This document shows, piece by piece, positions 41,972 through 51,388 of a stretch of DNA of 64,000 nucleotides. The position numbers and the translations under genes are program-made. Location of the stretch: positions 1 to 64,000 of the forward strand of contig NZ_BAFE01000027.1 in the NCBI RefSeq assembly GCF_000247995.1. The letters run 5' to 3'. Source of the DNA: Mobilicoccus pelagius NBRC 104925. GTDB lineage: Bacteria; Actinomycetota; Actinomycetes; Actinomycetales; Dermatophilaceae. Within the stretch, counting starts at the first letter, position 1; each line of letters begins with the position of its first letter. Under the pieces are notes generated by a model. That model searched no databases and had not been told where the DNA came from. It worked only from the letters and a program-made list of their open reading frames with translations.

Positions 41972-42679
41972 ATGGGGATCTTCGACCGCAAGAAGGACAC
42001 GCCGACAGCACCGGTCGCGACCGAGGACCTGGGCCTGCTCGGCAGCCAGGCGACGAAGTTCGTCGAGCGCGTCCTCGAGATCGGCATCGACGGCAAGGGC
42101 ACGTTCGACTCCGCGCAGAAGGTCGCCGACGACGCCCGTCGCCGCCGCAGCGACCCCGAGCGCGTCGTCGACGACATCGTCGGCGCCCACCTGCGCCTCG
42201 CCGCGGGCAACGGGTTCGTCACCGGCCTCGGTGGGTTCGTCACGATGCCCGTCGCACTCCCGGCCAACGTCGTCGGGTTCTACGTCGTCGCCACCCGCAT
42301 GGCGGCCGCCATCGCCGCCGTCCGCGGTTACGACATCCAGCAGCCGGCCGTCCGTTCCGCGATCCTCCTCTCGCTCATCGGCGCGGACTCCGACGACCTC
42401 CTCAAGAAGGTCGGCTACCAGTCCACCGGCAAGCTCGCCAATCTCGCCGCCGACAGGCTCCCCGGCGCGGTCGTCATGGCGATCAACAAGGGCGTCGGGT
42501 TCCGCATCATCACGCGGATGGGCCGTACGACCCTCACGAAGTTGGGCCGCCTCGTGCCCGTCGCGGGCGGTGCCATCGGCGCCGGGCTCGACTCCTACCT
42601 TCTCAAGAAGATCGCCGACGGGGTGCGCGAGCAGTTCCCGTTCAAGGCGACGCTCACCTCGCTGCCCAGCGAGAACTGA
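41972..42679 (+). CDS. EcsC-family protein
   Basis: A 235-aa protein of the EcsC family (named after a Bacillus protein of an ABC transporter operon; function unknown). A central Gly-rich hydrophobic region GNGFVTGLGGFVTMPVALPANVVGFYVVATRM may insert in the membrane, and a second Gly-rich stretch GRLVPVAGGAIGAGLDSYLLKKIAD is typical of the family. ATG 41972 follows GGGAGGA. It is followed by a strong hairpin, so it ends its transcript. Confidence 0.85.
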   Translation: MGIFDRKKDTPTAPVATEDLGLLGSQATKFVERVLEIGIDGKGTFDSAQKVADDARRRRSDPERVVDDIVGAHLRLAAGNGFVTGLGGFVTMPVALPANVVGFYVVATRMAAAIAAVRGYDIQQPAVRSAILLSLIGADSDDLLKKVGYQSTGKLANLAADRLPGAVVMAINKGVGFRIITRMGRTTLTKLGRLVPVAGGAIGAGLDSYLLKKIADGVREQFPFKATLTSLPSEN

Positions 42680-43009
42680 CGCTCTTCCGGCACGACGGCC
42701 CGGGCACCCGCGACGAGCGGGACCCGGGCCGTCGTCGTCCGCGGTCGCGCTCCGTCCCGTGGCGGTCGAGGCCGTGCGGGGTGCCGATCCCGCGTCCGGT
42801 GGCGTCCTCGCGTCGACTCGGCGGTTCCTGCCCCACCCGGTCGGACTCCCGGCCGGACTCCGGCTCGACTTCGGCTCGGCTCGGGTTCGATCCGGGCCAG
42901 GTGCGGGGCCTCGTCCGCTCGTCCCCAGCCTTCTCCCGGTGGGTCCGCTCGTCCCCAGCGCCGCGTCGGGAGTCCACGGGGAGGGGGCGGTGAGGGGACC
43001 GTCGGGGGC
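42680..43009. other. Intergenic region with short direct repeats
   Basis: Downstream of the terminator, GTCCGCTCGTCCCCAGC occurs twice (42913-42929 and 42943-42959), and the Ser/Gly-type sequence around 42845-42890 repeats CGGACTCC and CGGCTCG units. No gene or clear promoter was recognised. Confidence 0.5.
42691..42734 (+). terminator. Terminator hairpin after the EcsC gene
   Basis: ACGACGGCCCGGG and CCCGGGCCGTCGT form a 13-bp stem enclosing a smaller CCCGC/GCGGG stem with loop GACGA. It starts 12 nt after the stop. Confidence 0.65.
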
Positions 43010-44201
43010 ATGACCCCGCTGCGATCCCTGCCGGACCTGCTCGCCTTCCTGCCCTACCACGTCGGATTCGAACTCCGGGACGCCCTCGTCGTCCTCGGCC
43101 TCGAGAAGGCGCGTCTCGCGCTCGTCGAACGTGCCGACCTGCCGGACTCCTGGCCGCTGCATCCAGAGGTGCTCGTCCGTCTCGTCGGGGGAGTGCGACG
43201 ACTCGCTCCGTGCCTCGACACCGTGCTCGTCGTCGCCTACACGACGGGCGCCGACCCCGCCCCGGCGCTCCCACTCCTCGTCCACGCCCTCGACGACATC
43301 ACTGTCGCGACCACCCGGGCCGTCGTCGTCTCGGGATCGACGTGGCGCGAGTGGGACGACGACGTCCCCCGCCCCCTGCCCGAACCCGCCGACGTCCCCC
43401 TCGTCGCCGAGTACGTGGGGCGGGGCATCGCGCCGCTCTCCGATCGCGCGGCGCTCCGGACGGCCCTCGCCCGCACCCCGTCGCCGGAGGTCGACGCCGC
43501 CGTCCGCACCCTCGTCGCCCACGGCGTGCACACGGGCGCGGGATTCCGCGCCTGGAACCGACTCGTCGCCGCCGGGGTCGACCTCCCCGGCCCCTTCCCC
43601 GGACCGACCGAGCACACGTGCTCCGGGGGGGCCGCAGGTCGTCTTCCCCCACGCGGCGGACGCGCCCTCCACGGAGGCGACCTCCGTCGCGACGGTGACA
43701 CCCCTCGCGTCCGCCGCGGTGCATGCCGATCCTTCCGCCGCGGACACCGTCACGTCGACTGACCGAACCCCCGGCGCCTGGGGGCTCGACGACGCCGCGA
43801 CGGTCCTCGCCTTCGTCTCCGACCTCACCCACCGCGACGCGTTGCACACCCGGCTCGTCCCACTGCGGGCGGACCCGATCGACCCACCGACGCCCGGCGC
43901 GGCGCGGGTCGCGCCGCCCGGGGCCAGGAACGAGCCGTTCGACACCGACGGCACCGATCTCGACGCGCTCGCCGCCCGGGTGGCCGTGCGGGCCACGCTC
44001 GTCCACCTCGCCCGCGTCGCCCCCACCCCGTTACGGGCGACGACGCTCTCGATGCTCGCCGTGTGGGCCTGGCACTGCGGTGACGGCGCCCTCGCCGCGG
44101 TCGCGTCCGCCGTGGCCCTGGAGGAGGAGCCGGGGTACGCCCTCGCCGACCTCGTCGCGCACCTCGTCCGCCTCGACGTGCCGCCGCCCCGGGCCCGGTG
44201 A
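43010..44201 (+). pseudogene. DUF4192-family protein, frameshifted
   Basis: The first frame (43010-43630) encodes the N-terminal half of a DUF4192 protein (SLPDLLAFLPYHVGFELRDALVVL). The remainder, with TPGAWGLDDAATVLAFVSDL, RATLVHLARVAPTPLRATTLSMLAVWAWHCGDGALA and EEEPGYALADLVAHLV, follows in the +1 frame up to 44201. The frames meet at a run of seven G (43625-43631); with six G the protein is continuous (396 aa, normal for the family). The family is restricted to actinobacteria and its function is unknown. ATG 43010 has GGGGG-type sequence but no good ribosome site. Either the gene is broken or one G is an error or a variable tract. Confidence 0.8.
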
Positions 44202-44571
44202 CCCTCGTCGATCGAGGCCGCGGCGGCCCGGTCGGGCGCGTCCGCGGCCGGGATCCGGGATCCCGAGGTCGGCGCCCACGGCGGGCCGCCCGCCCGGTCG
44301 CCGCCGTGGTCGGTCGAGCATGCACGACCGGGCGGCGGCGCCGTCACCTGCGCCGACGTCGTTGCGGCGGCGGGACCAACGGCGATTCTGGACGGTCGGT
44401 CGTGCAGGGTCGGGGCGCGTCGAATTATAATGGGGATCCGACACCGGCGGCCGGGATCGAAACGACGCCCCCGTCCACGCCCGTGACCATGCCTCGCACG
44501 CCGGGGCGAATCATCAGGACGAAGCCCTACGCAGCTTTGTCACCTCCGTCAGAAAGGTGTCAGGGTACCCC
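44202..44571. other. sigA upstream region and leader
   Basis: After the DUF4192 stop come about 220 bp without a recognisable gene. They contain the repeat GGATCCGGGATCC around 44250. The region then holds the perfect -10 box at 44426-44431 and a leader of about 130 nt before the sigma factor start. The leader is relatively AT-rich near 44490-44555. Confidence 0.5.
44426..44431 (+). promoter_or_regulatory. Consensus -10 box (TATAAT) of sigA
   Basis: A perfect TATAAT within AATTATAATGG, rare in this GC-rich sequence, lies 141 bp upstream of the sigma factor start. The -35 region at 17 bp (TGCAGG) is weak. Confidence 0.6.
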
Positions 44572-46344
44572 GTGGCGAACGCCCCCCAGTCGACCTCAAC
44601 GCCGGCCAAGCTCCCTGCCGAGTTCTCCCACCCTGCGCTCGAGAACCTCCTCAAGCTCGGGATGACCCGCGGTTCCGTCGACAGCAGCGACCTCAAGGTC
44701 GCCCTCGAGACCGCCGAACTCACCCCCGCCCGTCAGAAGGCCGTCATCCGGGCCCTCGAGCAGAACGGCGTCCAGATCACCCTCGACACGGTGCACGCCG
44801 CGCAGGCGGTGGGTTCGACCAGCAAACGGGCTCCCCGCAAGACGGCGAAGAAGACGACGACCCGTTCCACGACGAAGTCGGCCACGAAGTCCGCCACGTC
44901 GAAGACGAGCACGGCGAAGAGCACCGCGTCCCAGAGCGGCGCCTCCAAGGGTGCCGCCAAGGCGACGTCGCCCGCGAGCGCCGAGACCGAGGACGCGACG
45001 AGCACCACGACCGCCCCCGCCAAGAAGACCGCCGCGACGAAGACGGCGGCGAAGAAGACGGCGGCGAAGAAGACGGCGGCGAAGAAGACGGCGGCGAAGA
45101 AGACGGCGGCCCGGAGCACCCGCAAGACCGCCACGTCGACCGCGAAGAAGGCCGCTGACGACCCGGCGATCGAGGACGTCGATCTCGAGGAGCTCGCCAC
45201 CGTCCCCCCGGTCGAGGACACCGTCGAGGAGACGGAGGTCGACGGCGCCTCCGCCGACACCGACGACGAGACCACCGACGAGGCCGACGACACCAAGGGC
45301 GCCCGCAAGGCTCGCAGCACCCGCAAGGGCAAGAAGGGCTCCGAGGAGACGACCGAGGGCAGCGAGGAGTCCGGCTTCGTCCTCCGCGAGGACGACGAGG
45401 ACGACGCCCCCGCCCAGCAGGTCGTCACCGCCGGCGCCACGGCCGACCCGGTCAAGGACTACCTCAAGCAGATCGGCAAGGTCGCCCTCCTCAACGCCGA
45501 GCAGGAGGTCGAGCTCGCCAAGCGCATCGAGGCCGGTCTCTACGCAGAGAGCCGCCTCAACTCGGGCGACTCCTTCGACTCGCAGATGAAGCGGGACCTG
45601 TGGTGGATCGCCCAGGACGGCAAGAACGCCAAGAACCACCTCCTCGAGGCCAACCTGCGTCTCGTCGTCTCCCTCGCCAAGCGGTACACGGGACGCGGCA
45701 TGCTCTTCCTCGACCTCATCCAGGAGGGCAACCTCGGCCTCATCCGTGCGGTCGAGAAGTTCGACTACACCAAGGGCTTCAAGTTCTCGACGTACGCGAC
45801 GTGGTGGATCCGCCAGGCGATCACCCGCGCGATGGCCGACCAGGCGCGCACCATCCGCATTCCGGTGCACATGGTCGAAGTCATCAACAAGCTGGCCCGC
45901 GTGCAGCGGCAGATGCTCCAGGACCTTGGTCGCGAACCCACCCCGGAGGAGCTCGCCAAGGAGCTCGACATGACCCCGGAGAAGGTCGTCGAGGTCCAGA
46001 AGTACGGCCGTGAGCCCATCTCCCTGCACACCCCGCTCGGCGAGGACGGCGACAGCGAGTTCGGTGACCTCATCGAGGATTCCGAGGCCGTCGTCCCGGC
46101 CGACGCGGTGAGCTTCACACTCCTGCAGGAGCAACTGCACTCCGTCCTCGACACGCTCAGCGAGCGCGAGGCGGGCGTCGTGTCGATGCGGTTCGGCCTC
46201 ACCGACGGCCAGCCGAAGACCCTCGACGAGATCGGCAAGGTCTACGGCGTCACGCGTGAGCGCATCCGCCAGATCGAGTCGAAGACGATGAGCAAGCTGC
46301 GCCACCCGTCTCGTTCGCAGGTGCTGCGCGACTACCTCGACTGA
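44572..46344 (+). CDS. sigA: Primary RNA polymerase sigma factor (SigA/HrdB type)
   Basis: The housekeeping sigma-70 factor, 590 aa. Residues about 85-285 are a long Lys/Ala/Thr- and acid-rich extension with AAKKT repeats, typical of actinobacterial HrdB. The conserved part starts at [26 protein letters not shown] (region 1.2), then [58 protein letters not shown] (regions 2.1-2.4), region 3, and [21 protein letters not shown] (region 4.2 DNA-binding helix). I prefer GTG 44572; GTG 44557 is in frame but overlaps AGAAAGG, the likely ribosome site. A 15-bp stem terminator follows. Confidence 0.93.
   Translation: MANAPQSTSTPAKLPAEFSHPALENLLKLGMTRGSVDSSDLKVALETAELTPARQKAVIRALEQNGVQITLDTVHAAQAVGSTSKRAPRKTAKKTTTRSTTKSATKSATSKTSTAKSTASQSGASKGAAKATSPASAETEDATSTTTAPAKKTAATKTAAKKTAAKKTAAKKTAAKKTAARSTRKTATSTAKKAADDPAIEDVDLEELATVPPVEDTVEETEVDGASADTDDETTDEADDTKGARKARSTRKGKKGSEETTEGSEESGFVLREDDEDDAPAQQVVTAGATADPVKDYLKQIGKVALLNAEQEVELAKRIEAGLYAESRLNSGDSFDSQMKRDLWWIAQDGKNAKNHLLEANLRLVVSLAKRYTGRGMLFLDLIQEGNLGLIRAVEKFDYTKGFKFSTYATWWIRQAITRAMADQARTIRIPVHMVEVINKLARVQRQMLQDLGREPTPEELAKELDMTPEKVVEVQKYGREPISLHTPLGEDGDSEFGDLIEDSEAVVPADAVSFTLLQEQLHSVLDTLSEREAGVVSMRFGLTDGQPKTLDEIGKVYGVTRERIRQIESKTMSKLRHPSRSQVLRDYLD
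45046..45105 (+). repeat. Four perfect 15-bp repeats encoding AAKKT in sigA
   Basis: GCGGCGAAGAAGACG is repeated four times in tandem without a mismatch, and coded residues before and after are similar. The copy number can change by slippage without breaking the frame. Confidence 0.9.
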
Positions 46345-46360
46345 CCGATTCTGCGTCGTC

Positions 46361-46396
46361 CGGCCCGGTGTCCCCGTCGAAGGGGGCGCCGGGCCG
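46361..46396 (+). terminator. Terminator hairpin after sigA
   Basis: CGGCCCGGTGTCCCC and GGGGGCGCCGGGCCG pair (15 bp with two G-U pairs) around GTCGAA, 17 nt after the stop. Confidence 0.65.
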
Positions 46397-46496
46397 TCGC
46401 GCGTGAGGGGTGCACAGGGGGCCATGGCAGTGGGTGCGGGGCGAGGGAACACACTAAGGGCGCTCTCTGCCCGTCCCCTCACGAATCCGAGGCCCC

Positions 46497-47695
46497 ATGG
46501 ACGTCTCCCTCAACCTCATTCAATCCGTCGCGCTCACCGTGCTGGTCGCCGTCCTCGGCGAATGGTGCCGTGAGCGGGTGTGGATCTTCCGCCGGTTCGC
46601 CATTCCGGGCCCCGTCATCGGCGGCTTCGGCTTCGCGCTCCTCGTCTTCGCCGCGCGAGTCTGGGGCGGCGTGTCCTTCACGATGGACACCACGCTCCAG
46701 ACCCCGGCGATGATCGCGTTCTTCACGACCGTCGGCATCGCCGCGAGCTTCGGTCTGTTGAAGTTGGGCGGCAAGGTCCTCATGACCTACCTCGTCCTCT
46801 GCTGGGGGGTCGCCATCTTCCAGAATCTCATCGGCGCCGGTCTCGCCACCGTGTTCGGCATCCACCCCCTGCTCGGCATCATGGCGGGCTCCACCTCGCT
46901 CGAAGGTGGGCACGGCAACGCGGCCGCGTTCGGCCCCGTCGCGAGCAGCTCGGCGCCTCCGGTGCGACGACCGTCGCGCTTGCGGCGGCGACCTTCGGTC
47001 TCGTCTCCGGGTCCCTCCTCGGCGGTCCGACGGCGTCGTTCCTCATCCGCCGCCACGGGATCGATCCGACCCCTCGTCGCTTCGACGTGCCGCAGGCCGA
47101 GCTCATCGACAACGAGTCGCACACCGTGAGCAGCGAATCGCTCCTCTACGCCGGTGCGCTCGTCGCCGTCATCATGGCCGCGGGGAACGCCCTCGGTCGG
47201 TGGTTCACCGACCAGTTCGGGTACGCCCTGCCCGCCTACGTCGGCGCCATGCTCATCGCGATCATCGTCCGCAACGTCATCGACACCACCCGGGTCGTCC
47301 CGCTCCGCATGGAGGACATGGACGTCATCGGCAACCTCACCCTGTCGTTCTTCCTCACCCAGGCGATGATGACGCTGAAGATCTGGGAGCTCGCCAACGT
47401 CGCCGGTCCGCTCATGGGCATCCTCGTCGTCCAGGTCACCGTCCTGCTCGCCTTCGCGGTGTTCGTCGTCTTCCCCCTGATGGGCAGGGACTACGATGCG
47501 GCGACGATGGTCGGCGGTCTCATGGGGCACGGCCTCGGCGCCACCCCCAACGGCATCGCCAACATGGACGCGATCTCCAAGGCGCACCGTGCCCGGTCGA
47601 CGCTCGCCTTCGTCGTCGTCCCCCTGGCCGGGTCGGTGCTCATCGACATCGTGTCCGTTCCGTGGATCACGTTCTGTCTCAACTTCTTCGCCTGA
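46497..47695 (+). pseudogene. gltS: GltS-type sodium/glutamate symporter, frameshifted
   Basis: The first frame (46497 to about 46940) encodes the N-terminal half of a GltS-like ESS-family transporter, up to LEGGHGNAAAFGPVA. The second half, LGASGATTVALAAATFGLVSGSLLGGP through ATMVGGLMGHGLGATPNGIANM to the end at 47695, is in another frame. The join lies near 46940, where GTCGCGAGCAGC would need one extra base (GTCGCGGAGCAG) to read VAEQLGASG. The intact protein would have about 400 aa and ten helices, and would import glutamate with Na+. The rest of the sequence is well preserved, so the lesion is recent or an assembly error. ATG 46497 is used as start. Confidence 0.8.
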
Positions 47696-47846
47696 CGCCT
47701 CGGTGCCCCACGGCGGGCCGCCGTCCGTCGGGGCGGTCCACCGCGTCGTCGGTGGGCGCCACGCGGCTCGCCCGAGGTCGGCGCCACCCGGAACGTCGCG
47801 GTCCCCGGCCCGGCGGGCCGAGCCGGGCGGGCCGGGCGGGCCGGAC

Positions 47847-48389
47847 TCAGCGGTGCGTCGCGACGCCGGCCACGACCCGGTCGAAGAGGGCACTGTCGAG
47901 GACGGCACCCTCGCGGCGCACGGTGGCGGGGGAGAGGCGCACGATACGATCGAGGCGAACCTCGCTGGGGCGCCCGCTCGAGTCCCAGGCTCCGGAGCCG
48001 ACGTCCATCCAGAACCGGCCAGCGGCGGCCTCCTGGCGGGCGTCGCGATCGTGGTCCTTGCTCGTGAGCGGGAGGGCGAGGAGCCACGGGCCGTCCTGAC
48101 CGACGACGAGCGCGGGCCGATCCTTGCCCCTCCCGTGGTCCTCCTCGTAGGGGATCCACGCCCAGCACACCTCGCCCGGGTCGGGGCGACCGTCGGCGGT
48201 GGGGGTGTACTGCGGGGAGAGACGACCGCGGAAGTCGCCCGGATACGTCGTCGCCGGGGTCGTACGGGCGCGGCCCGTCCTCGGTCGCGGATGACGATCG
48301 CGCCGTGCCCGGACGGATCCGGTCACCTCCTGGCGCACCCCGCGGACGACGGCCTGACCGAGCTCGGTGAGAAGGCGCGTGAGAGTCAC
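47847..48389 (-). CDS. PemK/MazF-family toxin-like protein
   Basis: A 180-aa protein. Residues about 70-178 match the PemK/MazF fold of type II endoribonuclease toxins (GEVCWAWIPYEEDHGRGKDRPALVVG, LALPLTSKDHD, DRIVRLSPATVRREGAVLDS). The N-terminal 65 residues are Arg/Thr-rich and may be disordered. No antitoxin gene of the usual 70-90 aa is adjacent, which is common for the actinobacterial long forms; these are not proven toxins. GTG 48389 lies 6 nt after TAACCT (complement of 48396-48401) with no ribosome site, so the transcript is probably leaderless. It lies head to head with lepA. Confidence 0.75.
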   Translation of the reverse strand: MTLTRLLTELGQAVVRGVRQEVTGSVRARRDRHPRPRTGRARTTPATTYPGDFRGRLSPQYTPTADGRPDPGEVCWAWIPYEEDHGRGKDRPALVVGQDGPWLLALPLTSKDHDRDARQEAAAGRFWMDVGSGAWDSSGRPSEVRLDRIVRLSPATVRREGAVLDSALFDRVVAGVATHR

Positions 48390-48395
48390 GGCCTC

Positions 48396-48401
48396 AGGTT
48401 A
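48396..48401 (-). promoter_or_regulatory. -10 box (TAACCT) of the leaderless PemK-type gene
   Basis: On the coding strand TAACCT ends 6 nt before GTG 48389. No Shine-Dalgarno sequence lies between. Confidence 0.45.
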
Positions 48402-48585
48402 TCGGCCGGGGTGGGGGCCTGGCGGGACGAACGGCCCCGCCGGTGGCGGCCGCACCCTTCCGATGGATCGCCTCGCCCCTCTCGGTGGCCGGGGCCACCC
48501 TCCACGGCGGGCCGTCCCGGGCGGTCCCGGGTGTGGGAGGATGGGGCGTTGCCCCGTGTCCCCGTCCCGATGAGGTCTGTCACCC

Positions 48586-50436
48586 GTGTCCCCCATGGCC
48601 CGCACCGCGTTGCCGCCGCACGCGACGCCGCCGGAGCTCATCCGCAACTTCTGCATCATCGCGCACATCGACCACGGCAAGTCGACGCTGGCCGACCGCA
48701 TGCTGCAGCTCACGGGGATCGTCGACGAGCGCCTCATGCGTGCCCAGTACCTCGACCGCATGGACATCGAGCGCGAACGCGGCATCACGATCAAGAGCCA
48801 GGCCGTGCGCATGCCGTGGGAGGTGGACGGGGAGACGTTCTGCCTCAACATGATCGACACCCCCGGCCACGTCGACTTCACGTACGAGGTCTCCCGCAGC
48901 CTCGCCGCGTGCGAGGGTGCGATCCTCCTCGTCGACGCCGCGCAGGGCATCGAGGCGCAGACCCTCGCCAACCTCTACCTGGCGATGGAGAACGACCTCG
49001 AGATCATCCCCGTCCTCAACAAGATCGACCTGCCTGCCGCGCAGCCGGAAAAATACGCCTCGGAGATCGCCGGCCTCATCGGCTGCGACCCGGACGACGT
49101 GCTCAAGGTCTCGGGCAAGACGGGCGAGGGCGTCGAGCCCCTCCTCGACCGCATCGTCGAACTCATCCCCGCACCGAAGGGGGACCCCGACGCGCCTGCG
49201 CGGGCGATGATCTTCGACTCCGTCTACGACACCTACCGCGGCGTCGTCACGTACGTCCGCGTCATCGACGGCCACCTCACCCCGCGCGGCCGCATCCAGA
49301 TGATGTCGACGAAGGCGACGCACGAACTCCTCGAGATCGGAGTCATCTCTCCGGAGCCGGTGCCGAGCGACGGGCTCGGCGTCGGCGAGGTGGGATACCT
49401 CATCACCGGCGTCAAGGACGTGCGCCAGTCGCGTGTCGGTGACACGGTCACCGATCAGCGCAACCCTGCCGACCAGTCCCTCGGGGGCTATCGCGATCCG
49501 CGGCCGATGGTGTTCTCCGGTCTCTACCCGATCGACGGGTCCGACTACCCGGTGCTCCGCGACGCGCTCGACAAGCTCAAGCTCAACGACGCCGCGCTCG
49601 TCTACGAGCCCGAGACGTCCGCGGCACTCGGCTTCGGGTTCCGCGTCGGGTTCCTCGGCATGCTCCACCTGGAGATCATCCGCGAACGCCTCGAGCGGGA
49701 GTTCGACCTCGATCTCATCTCCACCCTCCCCAACGTCGAGTACCAGGTGACGATGGAGGACGGTGCGGAGGTCGAGGTGACCAATCCGAGCGAGTTCCCC
49801 GCCGGCAAGATCAAGTCCGTCACCGAGCCCGTCGTCCGCGCGACGATCCTCGTGCCGAGCGAGTTCATCGGCGCCGTCATGGAGCTGTGCCAGAGCCGCC
49901 GCGGTTCGCTCCGGGGTATGGACTACCTGTCCGAGGACCGCGTCGAGATGCGGTACACCCTCCCGCTCGCCGAGATCGTCTTCGACTTCTTCGACCAGCT
50001 CAAGAGCAAGACCCGCGGGTACGCCTCGCTCGACTACGAACCCGACGGCAGCCAGGAGGCCGACCTCGTCAAGGTCGACATCCTCCTCCAGGGCGACCAG
50101 GTCGACGCGTTCAGCGCCATCGTCCACAAGGACGCCGCCTACGCGTACGGCGTGCGCATGGCTTCCAAGCTGCGCGAACTCATCCCGCGGCAGCAGTTCG
50201 AGGTGCCGATCCAGGCGGCCATCGGCAGCCGGGTCATCGCCCGCGAGACGATCCGCGCCATCCGCAAGGACGTCCTCGCCAAGTGCTACGGCGGCGACAT
50301 CAGCCGCAAGCGCAAGTTGCTCGAGAAGCAGAAGGAGGGCAAGAAGCGCATGAAGATGGTCGGCACCGTAGAGGTGCCGCAGGAGGCCTTCATCGCCGCC
50401 CTCTCCAACGACGCCGTCGAGAAGCCCAAGAAGTAG
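48586..50436 (+). CDS. lepA: Elongation factor 4 (LepA)
   Basis: A 616-aa translational GTPase that binds the ribosome and is thought to promote back-translocation or assembly. The G domain shows [19 protein letters not shown] (G1), [10 protein letters not shown] (G2), [10 protein letters not shown] (G3), NKIDLP (G4) and SGKTGEGVE (G5). The LepA-specific C-terminal domain ends in [32 protein letters not shown] 48586 gives [12 protein letters not shown], as usual for actinobacterial LepA; ATG 48595 is an alternative. trmB starts 23 nt downstream with its own ribosome site. Confidence 0.95.
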   Translation: MSPMARTALPPHATPPELIRNFCIIAHIDHGKSTLADRMLQLTGIVDERLMRAQYLDRMDIERERGITIKSQAVRMPWEVDGETFCLNMIDTPGHVDFTYEVSRSLAACEGAILLVDAAQGIEAQTLANLYLAMENDLEIIPVLNKIDLPAAQPEKYASEIAGLIGCDPDDVLKVSGKTGEGVEPLLDRIVELIPAPKGDPDAPARAMIFDSVYDTYRGVVTYVRVIDGHLTPRGRIQMMSTKATHELLEIGVISPEPVPSDGLGVGEVGYLITGVKDVRQSRVGDTVTDQRNPADQSLGGYRDPRPMVFSGLYPIDGSDYPVLRDALDKLKLNDAALVYEPETSAALGFGFRVGFLGMLHLEIIRERLEREFDLDLISTLPNVEYQVTMEDGAEVEVTNPSEFPAGKIKSVTEPVVRATILVPSEFIGAVMELCQSRRGSLRGMDYLSEDRVEMRYTLPLAEIVFDFFDQLKSKTRGYASLDYEPDGSQEADLVKVDILLQGDQVDAFSAIVHKDAAYAYGVRMASKLRELIPRQQFEVPIQAAIGSRVIARETIRAIRKDVLAKCYGGDISRKRKLLEKQKEGKKRMKMVGTVEVPQEAFIAALSNDAVEKPKK

Positions 50437-50459
50437 ACCCGCGACAAGGAGGACGCCTC

Positions 50460-51197
50460 GTGGAGGACGCCGCAGCCCGCGAACGCATCCGCCGCGAGGT
50501 GGTCTCCTTCGCGCGTCGGGACGGTCGGCTCTCGCACCGTCACCAGACGGCGTGGGACGTCCACCACGGGGCGTACGTCGTCGAGCCCGACCGGGACGTG
50601 CGGTCGACGTCGATCGCCCCGGGGTGGACGTTCGACGTCGAGGCCGTGTTCGGGCGTCGGGCGCCGCTCGTCGTCGAGATCGGCTCGGGCGACGGGGACG
50701 CCGTCCTCGCCTCCGCGGGGGCGAACCCCGATGTCGACCATCTCGCGGTCGAGGTCTACCGGCCCGGTCTCGCCCGCACGATCGTGAGGGCCTCCCGCGC
50801 CGGCCTCGCCAACCTCCGGGTGATCGCCGCCGACGCACGCATGCTCGTCGACCGCGCGCTGCCCGAGGCGTCCGTGCGCGAGTTGCGCGTCTTCTTCCCC
50901 GACCCGTGGCCCAAGGCCCGCCACCACAAGCGTCGTCTCGTCGACGACGACTTCGTCGCCGCAGCCGGCCGCGTACTCGAACCCGGCGGCGTGCTGCGCC
51001 TCGCCACCGACTGGCAGGACTACGCCGACGCGATGCGCGAGGCGTGCGAGGGGGCCGAGGGGCTCGAGTCGCTCCACCCGGACTCCCCGTGGGGGCCGCG
51101 GTTCGAGGGACGCGTCGTCACACGGTACGAGCGCAAGGGCGTGGCCCTCGGCCGCGACATCCGCGATCTCGCGTTCGGGCGACCGGCGCGACGCTGA
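50460..51197 (+). CDS. trmB: tRNA (guanine-N7-)-methyltransferase TrmB
   Basis: A 245-aa SAM-dependent enzyme that makes m7G46 in the variable loop of tRNAs. The SAM-binding motif VVEIGSGDGDAVL, the ADARMLV region, the catalytic and family-specific FFPDPWPKARHHKRRL, and the GVLRLATDWQDYADAM strand are present. GTG 50460 has AAGGAGG (50446-50452) at 7 nt. It lies between lepA and hemW, where most actinobacteria have no gene or a different one. Confidence 0.93.
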   Translation: MEDAAARERIRREVVSFARRDGRLSHRHQTAWDVHHGAYVVEPDRDVRSTSIAPGWTFDVEAVFGRRAPLVVEIGSGDGDAVLASAGANPDVDHLAVEVYRPGLARTIVRASRAGLANLRVIAADARMLVDRALPEASVRELRVFFPDPWPKARHHKRRLVDDDFVAAAGRVLEPGGVLRLATDWQDYADAMREACEGAEGLESLHPDSPWGPRFEGRVVTRYERKGVALGRDIRDLAFGRPARR

Positions 51198-51388
51198 GTC
51201 CGCCGGGAGGGCGACGGGCTCAGCGCCGCGCGGATCGCCCGCGACGCCGGATGCGGTGCTACGAAGTGGTCCCCGAGTCCTGAATTCCCCTGCGACGAGG
51301 AGCGATTGGCGTCGTCGTGACCGCTGTGGCCCCGTCGCGGCCCATCCTGCCACGGATCGGGTCGTCGTGTGGTGGCAGACTGCGCCTC

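Noticed and set aside
42880-42900. tRNA-like T-loop word GGTTCGATCC
   Set aside because: No acceptor stem, anticodon arm or CCA-side pairing could be built around it; it lies in a simple-repeat stretch.
42913-42959. Two 17-bp repeats considered as the start of a CRISPR array
   Set aside because: Only two units with a 13-bp gap, no palindromic repeat, no further spacers and no cas gene.
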